64,000 nt of DNA from Flexivirga meconopsidis (GCF_026162425.1 NZ_JAOBQJ010000002.1:62001-126000), one strand, 5' to 3'; numbered from the stretch's first letter, positions 17,000-26,473 are shown. Notes: generated by a model not told the origin, from the letters alone. Numbers and translations: made by a program.

Positions 17000-17635
17000 A
17001 TGGCTACTGTCAGCGCGCCCGAGACCGGCCGGTCCGGCCTGCGATCACTGCTGGCCTACCGCACCATCGACATCGTCACCGTGGTCACGCTCGGCGTGGC
17101 GATCGGCGTCGCCTTCTGGGGTTGGGGCAAGGCGTTCGCCGGTCTCAGCACGTTGTCGGCGTTCGGGTTTCCCCCGTCCGCCGGCCTGCTGTCCGGCCCC
17201 TGGCTGCTCGGCGGGGTCGTGGGCGGGCTCGTCGTACGGCGTCCCGGGGCAGCCCTCGTCACCGAGCTCATCGGCGCCAATGTCGAATACCTGCTGACCA
17301 GTCAGTGGGGCGGTGGTGTGATGGTGTCGGGCTTCCTGCAGGGCATCGGCGCCGAGCTGGTCTTCCTGGTCTTCGCCTACCGCCGCTTCGGACCGACGAT
17401 CGCCGCCGCTGCCGGCACGCTCGCCGCGGCATTCGAGGTCGTGCTCTACGAGTGGCAGTCCTACTACGACTACTGGACGTTCAACTACAAGCTGGCCTAC
17501 CTCGGCTTCTTCGCGGTGTCCGGCGCGGTCGTCGCGGGCATCGGCGGCTGGCTGCTGGTGCGCGCACTCGCCTCGACCGGCGCGCTCGACGCGTTCGGCC
17601 CGGGCCGGGAGTTCCACGACCGTCGTTCGGTATGA
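17000..17635 (+). CDS. ykoE: ECF transporter S component, YkoE family (thiamine/HMP uptake)
   Basis: 211 aa with about six membrane segments. IDIVTVVTLGVAIGVAFWGW starts the first, and GANVEYLLTSQWGGGVMVSGFLQGIGAELVF is the signature region of YkoE. It is the substrate-binding subunit of an energy-coupling-factor transporter for thiamine or its hydroxymethylpyrimidine precursor. The TPP riboswitch directly upstream supports the substrate class. AAGGGAG at 16988-16994 supports ATG 17000. The stop overlaps the start of the ATPase gene. Confidence 0.93.
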   Translation: MATVSAPETGRSGLRSLLAYRTIDIVTVVTLGVAIGVAFWGWGKAFAGLSTLSAFGFPPSAGLLSGPWLLGGVVGGLVVRRPGAALVTELIGANVEYLLTSQWGGGVMVSGFLQGIGAELVFLVFAYRRFGPTIAAAAGTLAAAFEVVLYEWQSYYDYWTFNYKLAYLGFFAVSGAVVAGIGGWLLVRALASTGALDAFGPGREFHDRRSV

Positions 17636-19065
17636 CGGGGGCTGCGCCACCGATCGCACGTCTGCAAGGGTTCGGCTGGCGGCCGCTCGGCCGCAAACAG
17701 CAGGTCATCGCCGACCTCGACCTGACGGTCGCTCCGGGCGAACGCGTGCTGCTCGCCGGCGGCAGCGGCGCCGGCAAATCGACGGTGTTGCGCGCTTTCG
17801 CCGGGGCGCTGGGCACGACCGTCGCAGGCGACCTGTCGGGCCGGGTCGAGGTGGACGGCCCTGCGGGTCTGTTGCTGCAGAACCCGGCGGACTCCCTGGT
17901 GGCCGCGACCATCGGCCGCGAGGTCGCCTTCGGCCCGGAGAACCTCTCGCTCCCCCGCGAGCAGATCTGGTCGCGGGTGCACGAGTGCCTCGACGCGGTC
18001 GGGCTGCGTTACCCGACCGCCCGGTCGACGGCCGCCCTCTCCGGGGGTGAGCTGCAGCGACTCGCGCTGGCCGGTGTGCTCGCCGTGCGGCCCGGTCTGC
18101 TGTTGCTCGACGAGCCGACCAGCATGCTCGACGACGAGACCGCCACCACCGTGCGGGAAGCCATCGTGCGCGCCGCCGAATCCACAGGCGCCGCAATGCT
18201 CGTGGTCGAGCACCGCATCGGTCCCTGGCTGCCGCACGTCGACCGCGTCGTCGTGCTCGAGCGCGGCGCGGTGATCGCGGACACCACTTCGGATGCGTTC
18301 GTCCGCACCGAGCACGAGCGCATGCTGCGTGCCGGCGTGTGGATGCCGGGTGCCGTAGCCCCGGCTCCCCTCGACGTGCCTGCCGAACTCGTCGCAGCCG
18401 ACTCCCCCGGCGCCGATCTCGACGCGGACTCGATCACCGTCGACCTGGAGCTGCGGACGCTGCGTGGCACGGTGCGCACCCGCGCACTCGAGCACACCTC
18501 CGCCCGGCTCGCGGCCGGCGCGATCACCGCCCTCACGGGACCGTCCGGAGCCGGGAAGTCGACGCTGCTGGCCGCCCTTGCCGGGTTGCAACCGTTGAGC
18601 GCAGGCACGATCACCGGAGCCCAACCACCGTTCTCGCGACGTCGCTCCCGCCAACTGGCGGCGGCGTCAGGATGGGCGCCGCAGAACCCTGAGCACGGCT
18701 TCCTCGCGCGCACCGTCCGCGACGAAATCTCGCTCACCGCAGGCAAACTCGGGCGACGTGTCGACGTCGACGCACTGCTGGAGCTCATCGGCCTGTCGGA
18801 CCTCGGGGGCGCGAACCCCTACCAACTGTCCGGCGGCGAGCAACGCCGAGTCGCCCTGGTCGCCGCGCTCGCCCACCGTCCGGCCGCGATGTTCCTCGAC
18901 GAGCCGACGGTCGGGCAGGATCGGCAGACCTGGGCCGCGGTCGCCGGCTGGTGTGCTGCCGCGGCGGCGGCCGGGGCGACGGTGGCGGTCGCCACCCACG
19001 ACACCGATCTGATCGCGCTGGCCGACACCGAGATCGCCGTGGCTCGCAGACAGGCCGCAGCGTGA
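17632..19065 (+). CDS. ykoD: ECF transporter ATPase, two ABC domains in one chain (YkoD family)
   Basis: 477 aa with two complete ABC cassettes. The first has GGSGAGKST, LSGGELQRLALAG and LLLDEPTSMLDD; the second, from about residue 265, has GPSGAGKST, LSGGEQRRVALVA and MFLDEPTVGQD. Tandem ATPases in one chain are the YkoD arrangement that pairs with YkoE and YkoC. It powers uptake by the membrane complex. ATG 17632 overlaps the ykoE stop (ATGA), and the stop overlaps ykoC (GTGA), so all three subunits are coupled. Confidence 0.94.
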   Translation: MTGAAPPIARLQGFGWRPLGRKQQVIADLDLTVAPGERVLLAGGSGAGKSTVLRAFAGALGTTVAGDLSGRVEVDGPAGLLLQNPADSLVAATIGREVAFGPENLSLPREQIWSRVHECLDAVGLRYPTARSTAALSGGELQRLALAGVLAVRPGLLLLDEPTSMLDDETATTVREAIVRAAESTGAAMLVVEHRIGPWLPHVDRVVVLERGAVIADTTSDAFVRTEHERMLRAGVWMPGAVAPAPLDVPAELVAADSPGADLDADSITVDLELRTLRGTVRTRALEHTSARLAAGAITALTGPSGAGKSTLLAALAGLQPLSAGTITGAQPPFSRRRSRQLAAASGWAPQNPEHGFLARTVRDEISLTAGKLGRRVDVDALLELIGLSDLGGANPYQLSGGEQRRVALVAALAHRPAAMFLDEPTVGQDRQTWAAVAGWCAAAAAAGATVAVATHDTDLIALADTEIAVARRQAAA

Positions 19066-19760
19066 AACGGCTTCTGCCACAGGCCAATCCGCTCGTGCTA
19101 TTCGTGCTGGGGTTGCTGCCGGTCTTTGGGTCACTCCTGGTGCGGACGACGCCGCACGCGCTGATCGTGCTTGCGTCATACGCGGTGTTGGCGGGGGTCT
19201 TCGTGCCGTGGACCAAGGGGGTCCTCTGGCGGTTGGGTTTCGTCGCGTTCGCCGCGGTGTCGGTGCTCTGGTCGACCTGGCTGCTCGGCGGCAATCAGGC
19301 CGACAACGCCGGCATAGCCGCGCTCCGGGTGCTCGTGCTGGCCACCCCGGGTGCCTTGCTGACGGCATGGGTCGACCCGACGCAACTGGGCGACCAGCTC
19401 GCTCAACGGGTAAGACTGCCAGGCAGATTCGTCGCTGCGACAACGGCGGCACTCACCCGTTTCACCTCCCTCGGTCAGGTCTGGGACCAGCTCGACCGCA
19501 CCCGCCGGGCACGTGGCACCGGGCCGGGTCGCAACCCGCTGGCCCGGATCCCGTGGGCCGCGAGCATGACTTTCGCGTTGCTCGTCGCCGCGCTGCGCGG
19601 CGGCACCCAACTGTCGATGGCGATGGACGCGCGCGGCTTCGCCGCGGCGACACGCCGCACCTGGGCCGAGCCGGCACCGTGGCGTCGGCTCGACACGATC
19701 GCGGCCGTCATCGGTGCGGCAGTCACCGTGGCCCTGCCGCTGACGCTCGCGCTCAGCTGA
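19062..19760 (+). CDS. ykoC: ECF transporter transmembrane T component (YkoC family)
   Basis: 232 aa with five or so hydrophobic segments beginning NPLVLFVLGLLPVFGSLL. The cytoplasmic coupling helices contain the two Ala-Arg-Gly boxes typical of EcfT: TRRARGTG and AMDARGFAA. It couples the S component YkoE to the ATPase YkoD. GTG 19062 overlaps the ykoD stop. It ends 9 bases before the convergent C39-like peptidase gene, and no hairpin is seen in the gap. Confidence 0.92.
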   Translation: MKRLLPQANPLVLFVLGLLPVFGSLLVRTTPHALIVLASYAVLAGVFVPWTKGVLWRLGFVAFAAVSVLWSTWLLGGNQADNAGIAALRVLVLATPGALLTAWVDPTQLGDQLAQRVRLPGRFVAATTAALTRFTSLGQVWDQLDRTRRARGTGPGRNPLARIPWAASMTFALLVAALRGGTQLSMAMDARGFAAATRRTWAEPAPWRRLDTIAAVIGAAVTVALPLTLALS

Positions 19761-19769
19761 CCGACAACG

Positions 19770-21143
19770 TCACCAGTTGGCTTCCCAGGGCGCCTTGGGC
19801 AGTCGCACGCTCGCCGGGTGGTTGATGTAGACCGTGCCGCCGCTGCTCGGGAGCCAGGCGTTCTCGAACTGCGCCCGCTTGTAGGTCACTCGCACCTGGG
19901 CGTCGTCCGGCTTCAGGTGGGACGCCGGGTCGTTCATCACCGGATCGCCGTTCGCGGCGAACCCGACGAGCACCATCAGGTGGCCGGCCGTGGAGTAGCC
20001 GGCACCGTCCAGCTCGCTCTCGTCGAACGAAACCGCGGTGATGACCGGAATCCCGGCCGCGATGAACGCCTCCGCCTCGGTGAGGCTGCGCAGCCGGGTG
20101 ACGAACGTCGACAGGCCGTAGCTGCCGGTGTACGCGGTGTTGAACGGCCAGTTGCCGCACCCGTCATACGTGTAGTCGAAGGTGTTGCGCGCCGCATAGT
20201 CGACCTGTCCGTCGACCGGCGGTTGCACCCAAGACAGGTCGGACTTGCTCGGGCCGAGCCCAAAGGACGCGAGCACCATGGACGACGAGGTCGGCGAGCA
20301 CCAGGCCTCCCCGCCGCCCGACCACTGCGGGTAGTGACCGGCGTGCACCTCCTGCGAGTACGTCGGCACGTCGAGGATCCGCTCGCGCCCCAGGGTGAAT
20401 TCACTCACCGGCACCGTCGCATCGTCGGGCAGCGCAGAGACCATCGCGCTGAGCGAGCGCACTGTCGGAGTCACGCTCGACCCCTGGGCGCGCATCAGCT
20501 GCACCCGCAACTGGAACTCGGTCAGCGTGTGGTTGTTCAGCAGGTGCAGCGTGTCGGTCCAGACCGTCGCGTAGTCGGTGCCCTGCCCGTCGACCGAGGT
20601 CCGCCGGATGGCACCGCCCTGGTCGGGGTCGTTACGGCACCAGCGACCGAGCACGAACCAGCCGGTCTGGGTGCCGTTCTCGGCGCGGCCACGCACGTCG
20701 ATCTGCACCCAGGTGCCGTTCGGGGTGTCGACGTTCCACGACGCGATCAGCTCGGTGAGCGCGAACCCGCTGCGTTGCATCGGCGAGACCCAGCTCGCGA
20801 CGTCGTAGGTGCGTTTCGGCGATCCGGCCGGCACCGGATCGGCATACTCGATGGTCCCGGTCGGGGTGCCGATGCGCAGCCCGGCAGAGCCCACCGTGAC
20901 GCCATCCCGAGTGCCGGAGGCCCAGCAGCCGCTCCCGGCAAATCGGTGCAGCCGGATGTGGCGCGGCGATCCCGCAGCGACCTTGGTATGACGCCCCGGC
21001 CGCGAGCGACGCGACCTTCCCTCGGCATCCGCGCTGCTTGCACCGAACAGCAATGCTCCCCCCGCCGCCACACTGCCTCCCAACAACTGCCGTCGGCTGA
21101 GTGCGATGTTACGACATACGGCCTGCAGCGAACGCTCGGACAT
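19770..21143 (-). CDS. Secreted C39-like peptidase family protein (Tat signal)
   Basis: 457 aa. The N-terminus has a twin-arginine signal, SRRQLLGGSVAAGGALLFG followed by ASSADA, so it is exported folded. Residues about 60-240 form a beta-rich domain. The C-terminal 200 residues are a papain-like C39_2 fold: putative nucleophile Cys in GEAWCSPTSSSMVL, His in AGHLMVLVGFAANGDPVMNDPA with Asn/Asp. The role is unknown; related proteins are secreted peptidases or peptide-binding enzymes. The gene is divergent from the secreted M28 peptidase gene, so the pair may work on extracellular protein. Confidence 0.85.
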   Translation of the reverse strand: MSERSLQAVCRNIALSRRQLLGGSVAAGGALLFGASSADAEGRSRRSRPGRHTKVAAGSPRHIRLHRFAGSGCWASGTRDGVTVGSAGLRIGTPTGTIEYADPVPAGSPKRTYDVASWVSPMQRSGFALTELIASWNVDTPNGTWVQIDVRGRAENGTQTGWFVLGRWCRNDPDQGGAIRRTSVDGQGTDYATVWTDTLHLLNNHTLTEFQLRVQLMRAQGSSVTPTVRSLSAMVSALPDDATVPVSEFTLGRERILDVPTYSQEVHAGHYPQWSGGGEAWCSPTSSSMVLASFGLGPSKSDLSWVQPPVDGQVDYAARNTFDYTYDGCGNWPFNTAYTGSYGLSTFVTRLRSLTEAEAFIAAGIPVITAVSFDESELDGAGYSTAGHLMVLVGFAANGDPVMNDPASHLKPDDAQVRVTYKRAQFENAWLPSSGGTVYINHPASVRLPKAPWEANW

Positions 21144-21359
21144 TTCTCGACTCCTCTGATCGACGGTGGTCGCTCGCCCTCACCCTCTCGGAAATGACAA
21201 CCGTCCTGGGTCAAAGAACGACAAAGATTTCCCCGGCCCCGGCATTCTGCTGGCTGTTCTTCCACCCAGAATTGATCCGATGACTCTTGGTTGGACGCCT
21301 GACCGAAACGTAACCTCCGTCACGTCAGGCCACCTCCCTACCCGGAAGAAAGCTCTCCC

Positions 21360-22307
21360 ATGCGTCGTCCAGCCCGCCTCGCTGTTGTCACCGCTGCCAC
21401 CACCACCGCCGTCGGTCTCGCCGTACCCGCGGCGTTCTCCGCCCCGGCGACCGGCACCCCGGCCGGCACCCCGACCGTCGACCCGATGCAGCACATCGCC
21501 GCGCTGCAGCAGATCGCCGACGACAACGGCGGCAACCGGGCCGCGCTCTCGCCGGGGTCGCGCGCGACCGCGGCGTACATCAAGCAGCAACTCTCCGACG
21601 CGGGCTGGGAGGTGTCGACACAGTCGTTCCCCTTCCTGTCCGGCACCGAGGAGAACATCTTTGCCGAGCGCAAAGGCACCACCGGCGATGTCGTCATGCT
21701 CGGCGGCCACTACGACTCGGTCCCGGAGGGTCCGGGCATGAGCGACAACGCCACCGGCGTCGCCGGGCTGCTCGCGGCGGCTGCCGCGACCGCGGACGCA
21801 CAGCCTCGCAACACGATCCGACTCGCCTTCTGGGGCGGTGAGGAGCGCGGCATGAAGGGGTCGAATTACTACGTCGACACCATGTCCGCCGCCGACCGGG
21901 CGACCTTCAAGGGCTACCTCAACTTCGACGGCATCGCCGCGCCCAACCCCGGCTACTACGTCTACGAGGACAACAAGAACGGTGAGCAGATCAACGCCGA
22001 CATCAGCAAGTGGTATGCCGACCGCGGCATCCAGACCGAGCAAGCCTTCCTCGGAGTTCAAAGTGACCACGGGCCGTTCTACACCAAGGGCCTGACGACG
22101 ACCGGCATCATCAGCGGTTACCTCGGCAACAAGACCGAGGCGCAGGCCCAGAAGTGGGGCGGCACCGCCGGCGCACCGTTCGACCCGTGCTATCACCAGG
22201 CGTGCGACACCAAGGACAACATCTCCCCGGAGACGCTCAAGCTCAACACGCAGCTGATCACGTCGCTCATCACCGACTACGGCGCGAAGGATTTCAGCGC
22301 CGCGTGA
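21360..22307 (+). CDS. Secreted M28 family zinc metallopeptidase (aminopeptidase)
   Basis: 315 aa with a Sec signal peptide ending near AFSAPA. The co-catalytic zinc ligands are visible: His-Asp in GGHYDSVPEGPGMSDNATG, Glu-Glu in FWGGEERGMKGS, Asp in YLNFDGIA, and the final His in DPCYHQACD, whose cysteines probably form the disulphide loop of the Streptomyces griseus aminopeptidase group. It removes N-terminal hydrophobic residues outside the cell. ATG 21360 begins a clean signal peptide. The 216-base divergent gap 21144-21359 must hold both promoters, but I see no clear hexamers. Released amino acids could feed the LIV transporter next door. Confidence 0.92.
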   Translation: MRRPARLAVVTAATTTAVGLAVPAAFSAPATGTPAGTPTVDPMQHIAALQQIADDNGGNRAALSPGSRATAAYIKQQLSDAGWEVSTQSFPFLSGTEENIFAERKGTTGDVVMLGGHYDSVPEGPGMSDNATGVAGLLAAAAATADAQPRNTIRLAFWGGEERGMKGSNYYVDTMSAADRATFKGYLNFDGIAAPNPGYYVYEDNKNGEQINADISKWYADRGIQTEQAFLGVQSDHGPFYTKGLTTTGIISGYLGNKTEAQAQKWGGTAGAPFDPCYHQACDTKDNISPETLKLNTQLITSLITDYGAKDFSAA

Positions 22308-22318
22308 GCCGACGCGGC
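22299..22318. terminator. Small bidirectional hairpin between M28 gene and liv operon
   Basis: GCCGCGT (22299-22305) pairs with ACGCGGC (22312-22318) around a 6-base loop at the meeting point of two convergent genes, overlapping both stop regions. It has no T-run, so it is only a candidate. Confidence 0.4.
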
Positions 22319-23598
22319 TACTTCTGGAACGGCGTCTTGTAGCTGAGCGCCTCCTGCGAGACGTACGCCTGCGGCTGCACCAGGTCGAGTCCGCCCGGCA
22401 CCCGTGCCGGCTTCATCAGGAACTGCGCCCGCGTGGACGGCTGGCCCGGGTAGGTGAAGTCCAGCGAAGCGGTGAGGTTGCGGGTGTCGACCGAGACCTT
22501 CTGCACCGCCTTGAGCACTCCGGCCCGGGTCAGGTCGCCGTCGGAGCACGCCTGCAGGAGGATCTGACCCCACACCAGCCCGAACACGTAACCCTGGATC
22601 GGGCCGAACGTCGGCTCGCCCTTCGGGTTGGCCTTGGTCCACTGCGATCGGATCGAGGCTGCCTGCGGCACTGTGCTGTTCCACGGCACCATCAGGGCGT
22701 CGGTGAGGAATTGCCCTGACAGCAAAGCAGATCCGGCCGGGGTGTCGAGCAACTGCGGCGTGTAGGTCGGGCCGCTGCCGTAGAACGGCACGGTCAAACC
22801 CTGCGCTTTGGCGACACCGACCGCCGAGGCGGTCTGCGCCGGCGTGGTGGTCAGCAGCACCGCCTTCGCGCCGGCACCCTTCAGCTTGGTGACGGCCGAG
22901 GTCAGGTCGCTGGCGGTCGAACTCACCGGCGCCTGCACGACATTCATCTTGTGCTTGCTGGCGTAGTACTTCGAGCCGAGCAGACCGTTCTTGCCGTATT
23001 CGGAGTCGACGTAGATGTGACCGATCGTGTCGCCGTTCTTGATCTTGCCCTGCGACTGCAGATAGCTCAGCCCGTTGATCATCTCGACGTCGTACGTCGG
23101 CCCGACCATCACGACGTTGGGCACGTCGAGGTTGGTCGACGCCCACGACGACGGAATGGCCGCCATCTTGTCGTTGACCATCGGCTTCTTGAGCGCCGCG
23201 AGGATCGGCGAGCCGATCAGCTGGACCAGCCCGAGCGCCTGCCCCTTGAGCTGGTTGTAGAGCGGCACGGCCTTCTCCGCGCTATACCCGGTGTCGGCCG
23301 GCACGATCTTGATCTTGCGACCGCAGATGCCACCGGACTTGTTCACGTCGGCGGCCCACATCTGATTGCCCTGGGTGATGCCGAGGCCGAGCACCTTGAA
23401 GACACCGGACTCGTCGGTCATCGCGCCGAGCGTGATGGTGTCGGCAGTGACGCCGACGTCGGTTTTGATGCCGCGGGCGCCACCGCCCCCACCGCCGATG
23501 CCGCCGGCCTCCGGGTCCTTCACGCTGCAGCCGCTGAGCGCGAGCCCGATCGCGCAGGTGGTGACCAGTCCAGTGGTGGTCAGTCGCTTCAGCCGCAT
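22318..23598 (-). CDS. Branched-chain amino acid ABC transporter substrate-binding lipoprotein
   Basis: 426 aa. The signal ends in the lipobox LALSGCS, so it is a membrane-anchored lipoprotein. The mature part has the Leu/Ile/Val-binding type 1 fold: TLGAMTDESGVFKVLG near the start, SPILAALKKPMVNDKMAAIPS, and DSEYGKNGLLGSKYYA. Ligand specificity could be branched-chain amino acids or another small molecule such as urea or an aromatic acid. AGGAAAGGA lies just upstream of ATG 23598. It is the last gene of the five-gene operon, 37 bases after livM. Confidence 0.9.
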   Translation of the reverse strand: MRLKRLTTTGLVTTCAIGLALSGCSVKDPEAGGIGGGGGGARGIKTDVGVTADTITLGAMTDESGVFKVLGLGITQGNQMWAADVNKSGGICGRKIKIVPADTGYSAEKAVPLYNQLKGQALGLVQLIGSPILAALKKPMVNDKMAAIPSSWASTNLDVPNVVMVGPTYDVEMINGLSYLQSQGKIKNGDTIGHIYVDSEYGKNGLLGSKYYASKHKMNVVQAPVSSTASDLTSAVTKLKGAGAKAVLLTTTPAQTASAVGVAKAQGLTVPFYGSGPTYTPQLLDTPAGSALLSGQFLTDALMVPWNSTVPQAASIRSQWTKANPKGEPTFGPIQGYVFGLVWGQILLQACSDGDLTRAGVLKAVQKVSVDTRNLTASLDFTYPGQPSTRAQFLMKPARVPGGLDLVQPQAYVSQEALSYKTPFQK

Positions 23599-23635
23599 GT
23601 TCGCAGTCCTTTCCTGGAGGTATGACGGGGCGAAT

Positions 23636-24757
23636 TCATCGGCGCACCAATCGGATTGCCCGATCCCACAGCCCGGCGAGGCCGCGTGGCTGGAAGATCA
23701 CGATGAGCACGATGAGCGCGCCGTAGATGAGGTTGGTGATGACGACCGGGGTGAACGCGGTGCCACCGGCGCTGACGGTGTCCTCGGACCGGATGAGCGG
23801 GAGCGCGAGCGGCAGGCCGAAGACCAGAGCCGCGCCGATCACCGAGCCGCCGAGCGACCCCAGCCCGCCGATCACGCACATCGCGAGGAACGAGATCGCG
23901 ACCGTGGTGCTGTAGGTGCCGTGGTCGACCGCCTCGTCCGGTTTCATCAGCCCGGAGTACCACCAGACGGTCATCACGCCCGCGAGACCTGCGTATGCCG
24001 AGGAGATCGCAAACGCCATCGCCTTCTGCCGCACGACCGAGACGCCCATCACTGCGGCCATCGCCTCGTTGTCACGCACCGCACGCCAGCCGCGCCCCAC
24101 TCTGCCGTTCATCGCGCCGCGGCCGAGGGCGTAGGCGATCGCGGTCAGCGCCGCGAACAACCAGAAGGTGCGCTCGGTCTGGCCCATCGGCACGTTCAGC
24201 ACGTAGAGCGAGGGTGTCTGCACCCCGAAGTCGAAGCCGAAGAAGTTCAGCGACGGCGCATAGCGACCGCTCGAGGCGCTACCGGCCAGCGACGGCAACT
24301 GATTGGCCAGCCAGAAGCCGAGGAAGACCAGACTGAGCGAGGCGACGCCGAGGTAGATGCCCCGCAATCGTCCGGAGATCGGCGCGAACAGCGCACCGGC
24401 CGCGGCGCTGACCAGGACGGCGAGCACCGCGGAAAGCAGTGTCGGCAAACCGAATCCGATGTATTCGCTGGTGCCCTTGCTGGCAAAGACCGCATAGGCG
24501 ACGCCGCCGACAAGCAGGAAGAAGGTGTGCGCCAGCGACAGCTGGCCGGCCTGCCCGACCAGCATCGTCAGCCCCATGGCGCCGACCGCCCCGGTCATGA
24601 TCCACATGAGCACGACCAGCCACTCGTTCTTCACGTATGCCGGGAGCAGCCACACCACGATGCCCGCGGCGACGATCAACGCGTACTTGACTGCGGTGCG
24701 CACAGTTTCGTGGTCGCGACGCGCGGTGACGACTGGCGCTTCGACTGCCTCAGACAC
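23636..24757 (-). CDS. livM: Branched-chain amino acid ABC transporter permease LivM
   Basis: 373 aa, about ten membrane segments, with the family loop GRGWRAVRDNEAMAAVMGV and SSAYAGLAGVM that contacts the ATPases. It forms the channel with LivH. GTG 24757 lies within the last codons of livH (8-base overlap). It ends with a short positively charged tail. Confidence 0.94.
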   Translation of the reverse strand: MSEAVEAPVVTARRDHETVRTAVKYALIVAAGIVVWLLPAYVKNEWLVVLMWIMTGAVGAMGLTMLVGQAGQLSLAHTFFLLVGGVAYAVFASKGTSEYIGFGLPTLLSAVLAVLVSAAAGALFAPISGRLRGIYLGVASLSLVFLGFWLANQLPSLAGSASSGRYAPSLNFFGFDFGVQTPSLYVLNVPMGQTERTFWLFAALTAIAYALGRGAMNGRVGRGWRAVRDNEAMAAVMGVSVVRQKAMAFAISSAYAGLAGVMTVWWYSGLMKPDEAVDHGTYSTTVAISFLAMCVIGGLGSLGGSVIGAALVFGLPLALPLIRSEDTVSAGGTAFTPVVITNLIYGALIVLIVIFQPRGLAGLWDRAIRLVRR

Positions 24758-25631
24758 GAGCTTGTTCCACCCTTCCGAAGAGTCCGGCAGGTCGGACGAC
24801 CAGGACGAGGAGCATCACCAGGTAGACCGCCACACTGGCGAAGTTGAGATCGACATACTGCGATGCGATCGAGTCAGTGAGCCCCACGAGCAGGCCGCCG
24901 ACCACCGCGCCCTCGGCCGAGGTCAGCCCACCGAGCACCGCCGCGGGGAAGGCCGCAAAGGCCACGGTGTGCGATGCCAGCAGACCGGACCCGCCGCCAA
25001 TGTCGTTGGTGGCCAAGAAGATCACCGCGATCCCTGCCAGGCCACCACCGACCAGCCAGGCACTCGCGGTCACCCGCCAGCTGCGGATGCCCATCAGCGC
25101 GGACGCTTCGCGGTTCTCCGCCTGGGCGCGCATCGCAAGGCCCCAGTTGGTGTAGCGGAAGGCCGCGAAGAACAGTCCGATCAGCAGCAGTGCCACGATC
25201 AGCGCGACGACATAGGTGCGCGAGACGGTCGCCCCGAAAAGGTGCATCGGCTTGGAGTCGTAGGGGTCGCCGAGAAACGGCGCCGCGGCGGTGCCGAGGC
25301 GCCGGGTGATCTCGGTGAGGATCACGATGTCGACGCCGATCGTCAGGATCGCCAGACTGTCCGGTGTCGCGTTCTTCGCCCGCGACAGGAGCAGTCGTTC
25401 GATCAGTAGGCCGAGTAGAGCCGCGGCGACCACCCCGATCACGACGGACGGAAACCACGGCAGGTGCTCCTTGGCCCGGTAGATGACGTATCCACCAAAG
25501 AGCGCCAGCGACCCGTGTGCGAAGTTCACCGTCTCAGTCGCCTTGTAGATGATCACGAAACCCAATGCCAGCAAAGCGAATACGGCGCCCTCGCCGAGGC
25601 CGTTGACGATCGCCTGCACGAACGTCGTCAT
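24750..25631 (-). CDS. livH: Branched-chain amino acid ABC transporter permease LivH
   Basis: 293 aa, about eight membrane segments. Family features are NGLGEGAVFALLALGFVIIYKATETVNFAHG at the N-terminus (read as several short motifs), LAMRAQAENREASALMGI as the coupling loop, and GLTSAEGAVVGGLLVGL. The start ATG 25631 overlaps the livG stop (ATGA). It pairs with LivM to form the membrane pore. Confidence 0.94.
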   Translation of the reverse strand: MTTFVQAIVNGLGEGAVFALLALGFVIIYKATETVNFAHGSLALFGGYVIYRAKEHLPWFPSVVIGVVAAALLGLLIERLLLSRAKNATPDSLAILTIGVDIVILTEITRRLGTAAAPFLGDPYDSKPMHLFGATVSRTYVVALIVALLLIGLFFAAFRYTNWGLAMRAQAENREASALMGIRSWRVTASAWLVGGGLAGIAVIFLATNDIGGGSGLLASHTVAFAAFPAAVLGGLTSAEGAVVGGLLVGLTDSIASQYVDLNFASVAVYLVMLLVLVVRPAGLFGRVEQARV

Positions 25632-26473
25632 GCCCGCTCCTCCTTCTCACCGGTTCGGTCCGCGGTGGTGCCGAGGTAGGCACGCACCACTTCGGGGTCG
25701 CGCTGCACGTCTTCCGGCGTCCCGTCCGCGATGTGCTTGCCGAAGTCGAGCACGGTGACCCGGTCGGCGAGGCCCATCACCAGTCCCATGTCGTGCTCGA
25801 CCAACAGGATCGAGATGCCGAGCCCGTGCCGGATCTGCTCGATGAGCTCGGCAAGCTCGGCGGTCTCCGCCGAGTTCATGCCGGCCGCCGGCTCGTCGAG
25901 TAACAGCACCGTCGGCTCGACCGCCAGCGCCCGTGCGATGTCGACCCGCTTCTGGTCGCCGTAGGGCAGCGAACCCGCCCGCTGGTGCAACCGCGACCCG
26001 ATGCCGAGGAAGTCGCAGATCTCGGCCGCCCGGTCCTGATGACGCCGCTCGGCGCGCATGGTCCACGGTGCGCGCAGCCCGTAGGACAGGAATCCGCCGC
26101 GGGTCAGGCTGTACCGCCCCAGCATGACGTTGTCCAGCACGCTGGACTCCCCCACCAGGGCGATGTTCTGGAAGGCGCGTCCGATGCCGAGTCGGGTGAC
26201 CTGATGAGGTGACTTGCCGGTCAGGTCGACATCGCCCAGCCGCATCCGCCCGCTACGCACGGGATAGACACCGGTGATCGCATTGAAGCACGACGACTTG
26301 CCCGCGCCATTCGGCCCGATCAGCGCATGGATCGTCCGTGGCTGCACCGTGAACGAGACGTCGTCCAACGCCGTGATGCCACCGAAACCAACTGTCACAC
26401 CGTCGATCTCGAGCGGCTGGACGTTGCGCTCGGGCAGGTCGTCGAGCTGATCTGTCGCGCTGTCGGCGCTCAT
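25628..26473 (-). CDS. livG: Branched-chain amino acid ABC transporter ATPase LivG
   Basis: 281 aa. Walker A GPNGAGKSS, signature SLPYGDQKRVDIARAL (the Y-G variant typical of LivG), Walker B LLLDEPAAGMN, and the LivG-specific C-terminal GKHIADGTPEDVQRDPEVVRAYLG. ATG 26473 overlaps the livF stop (ATGA), so it is translationally coupled; GTG 26482 in frame is an alternative. Confidence 0.94.
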   Translation of the reverse strand: MSADSATDQLDDLPERNVQPLEIDGVTVGFGGITALDDVSFTVQPRTIHALIGPNGAGKSSCFNAITGVYPVRSGRMRLGDVDLTGKSPHQVTRLGIGRAFQNIALVGESSVLDNVMLGRYSLTRGGFLSYGLRAPWTMRAERRHQDRAAEICDFLGIGSRLHQRAGSLPYGDQKRVDIARALAVEPTVLLLDEPAAGMNSAETAELAELIEQIRHGLGISILLVEHDMGLVMGLADRVTVLDFGKHIADGTPEDVQRDPEVVRAYLGTTADRTGEKEERA

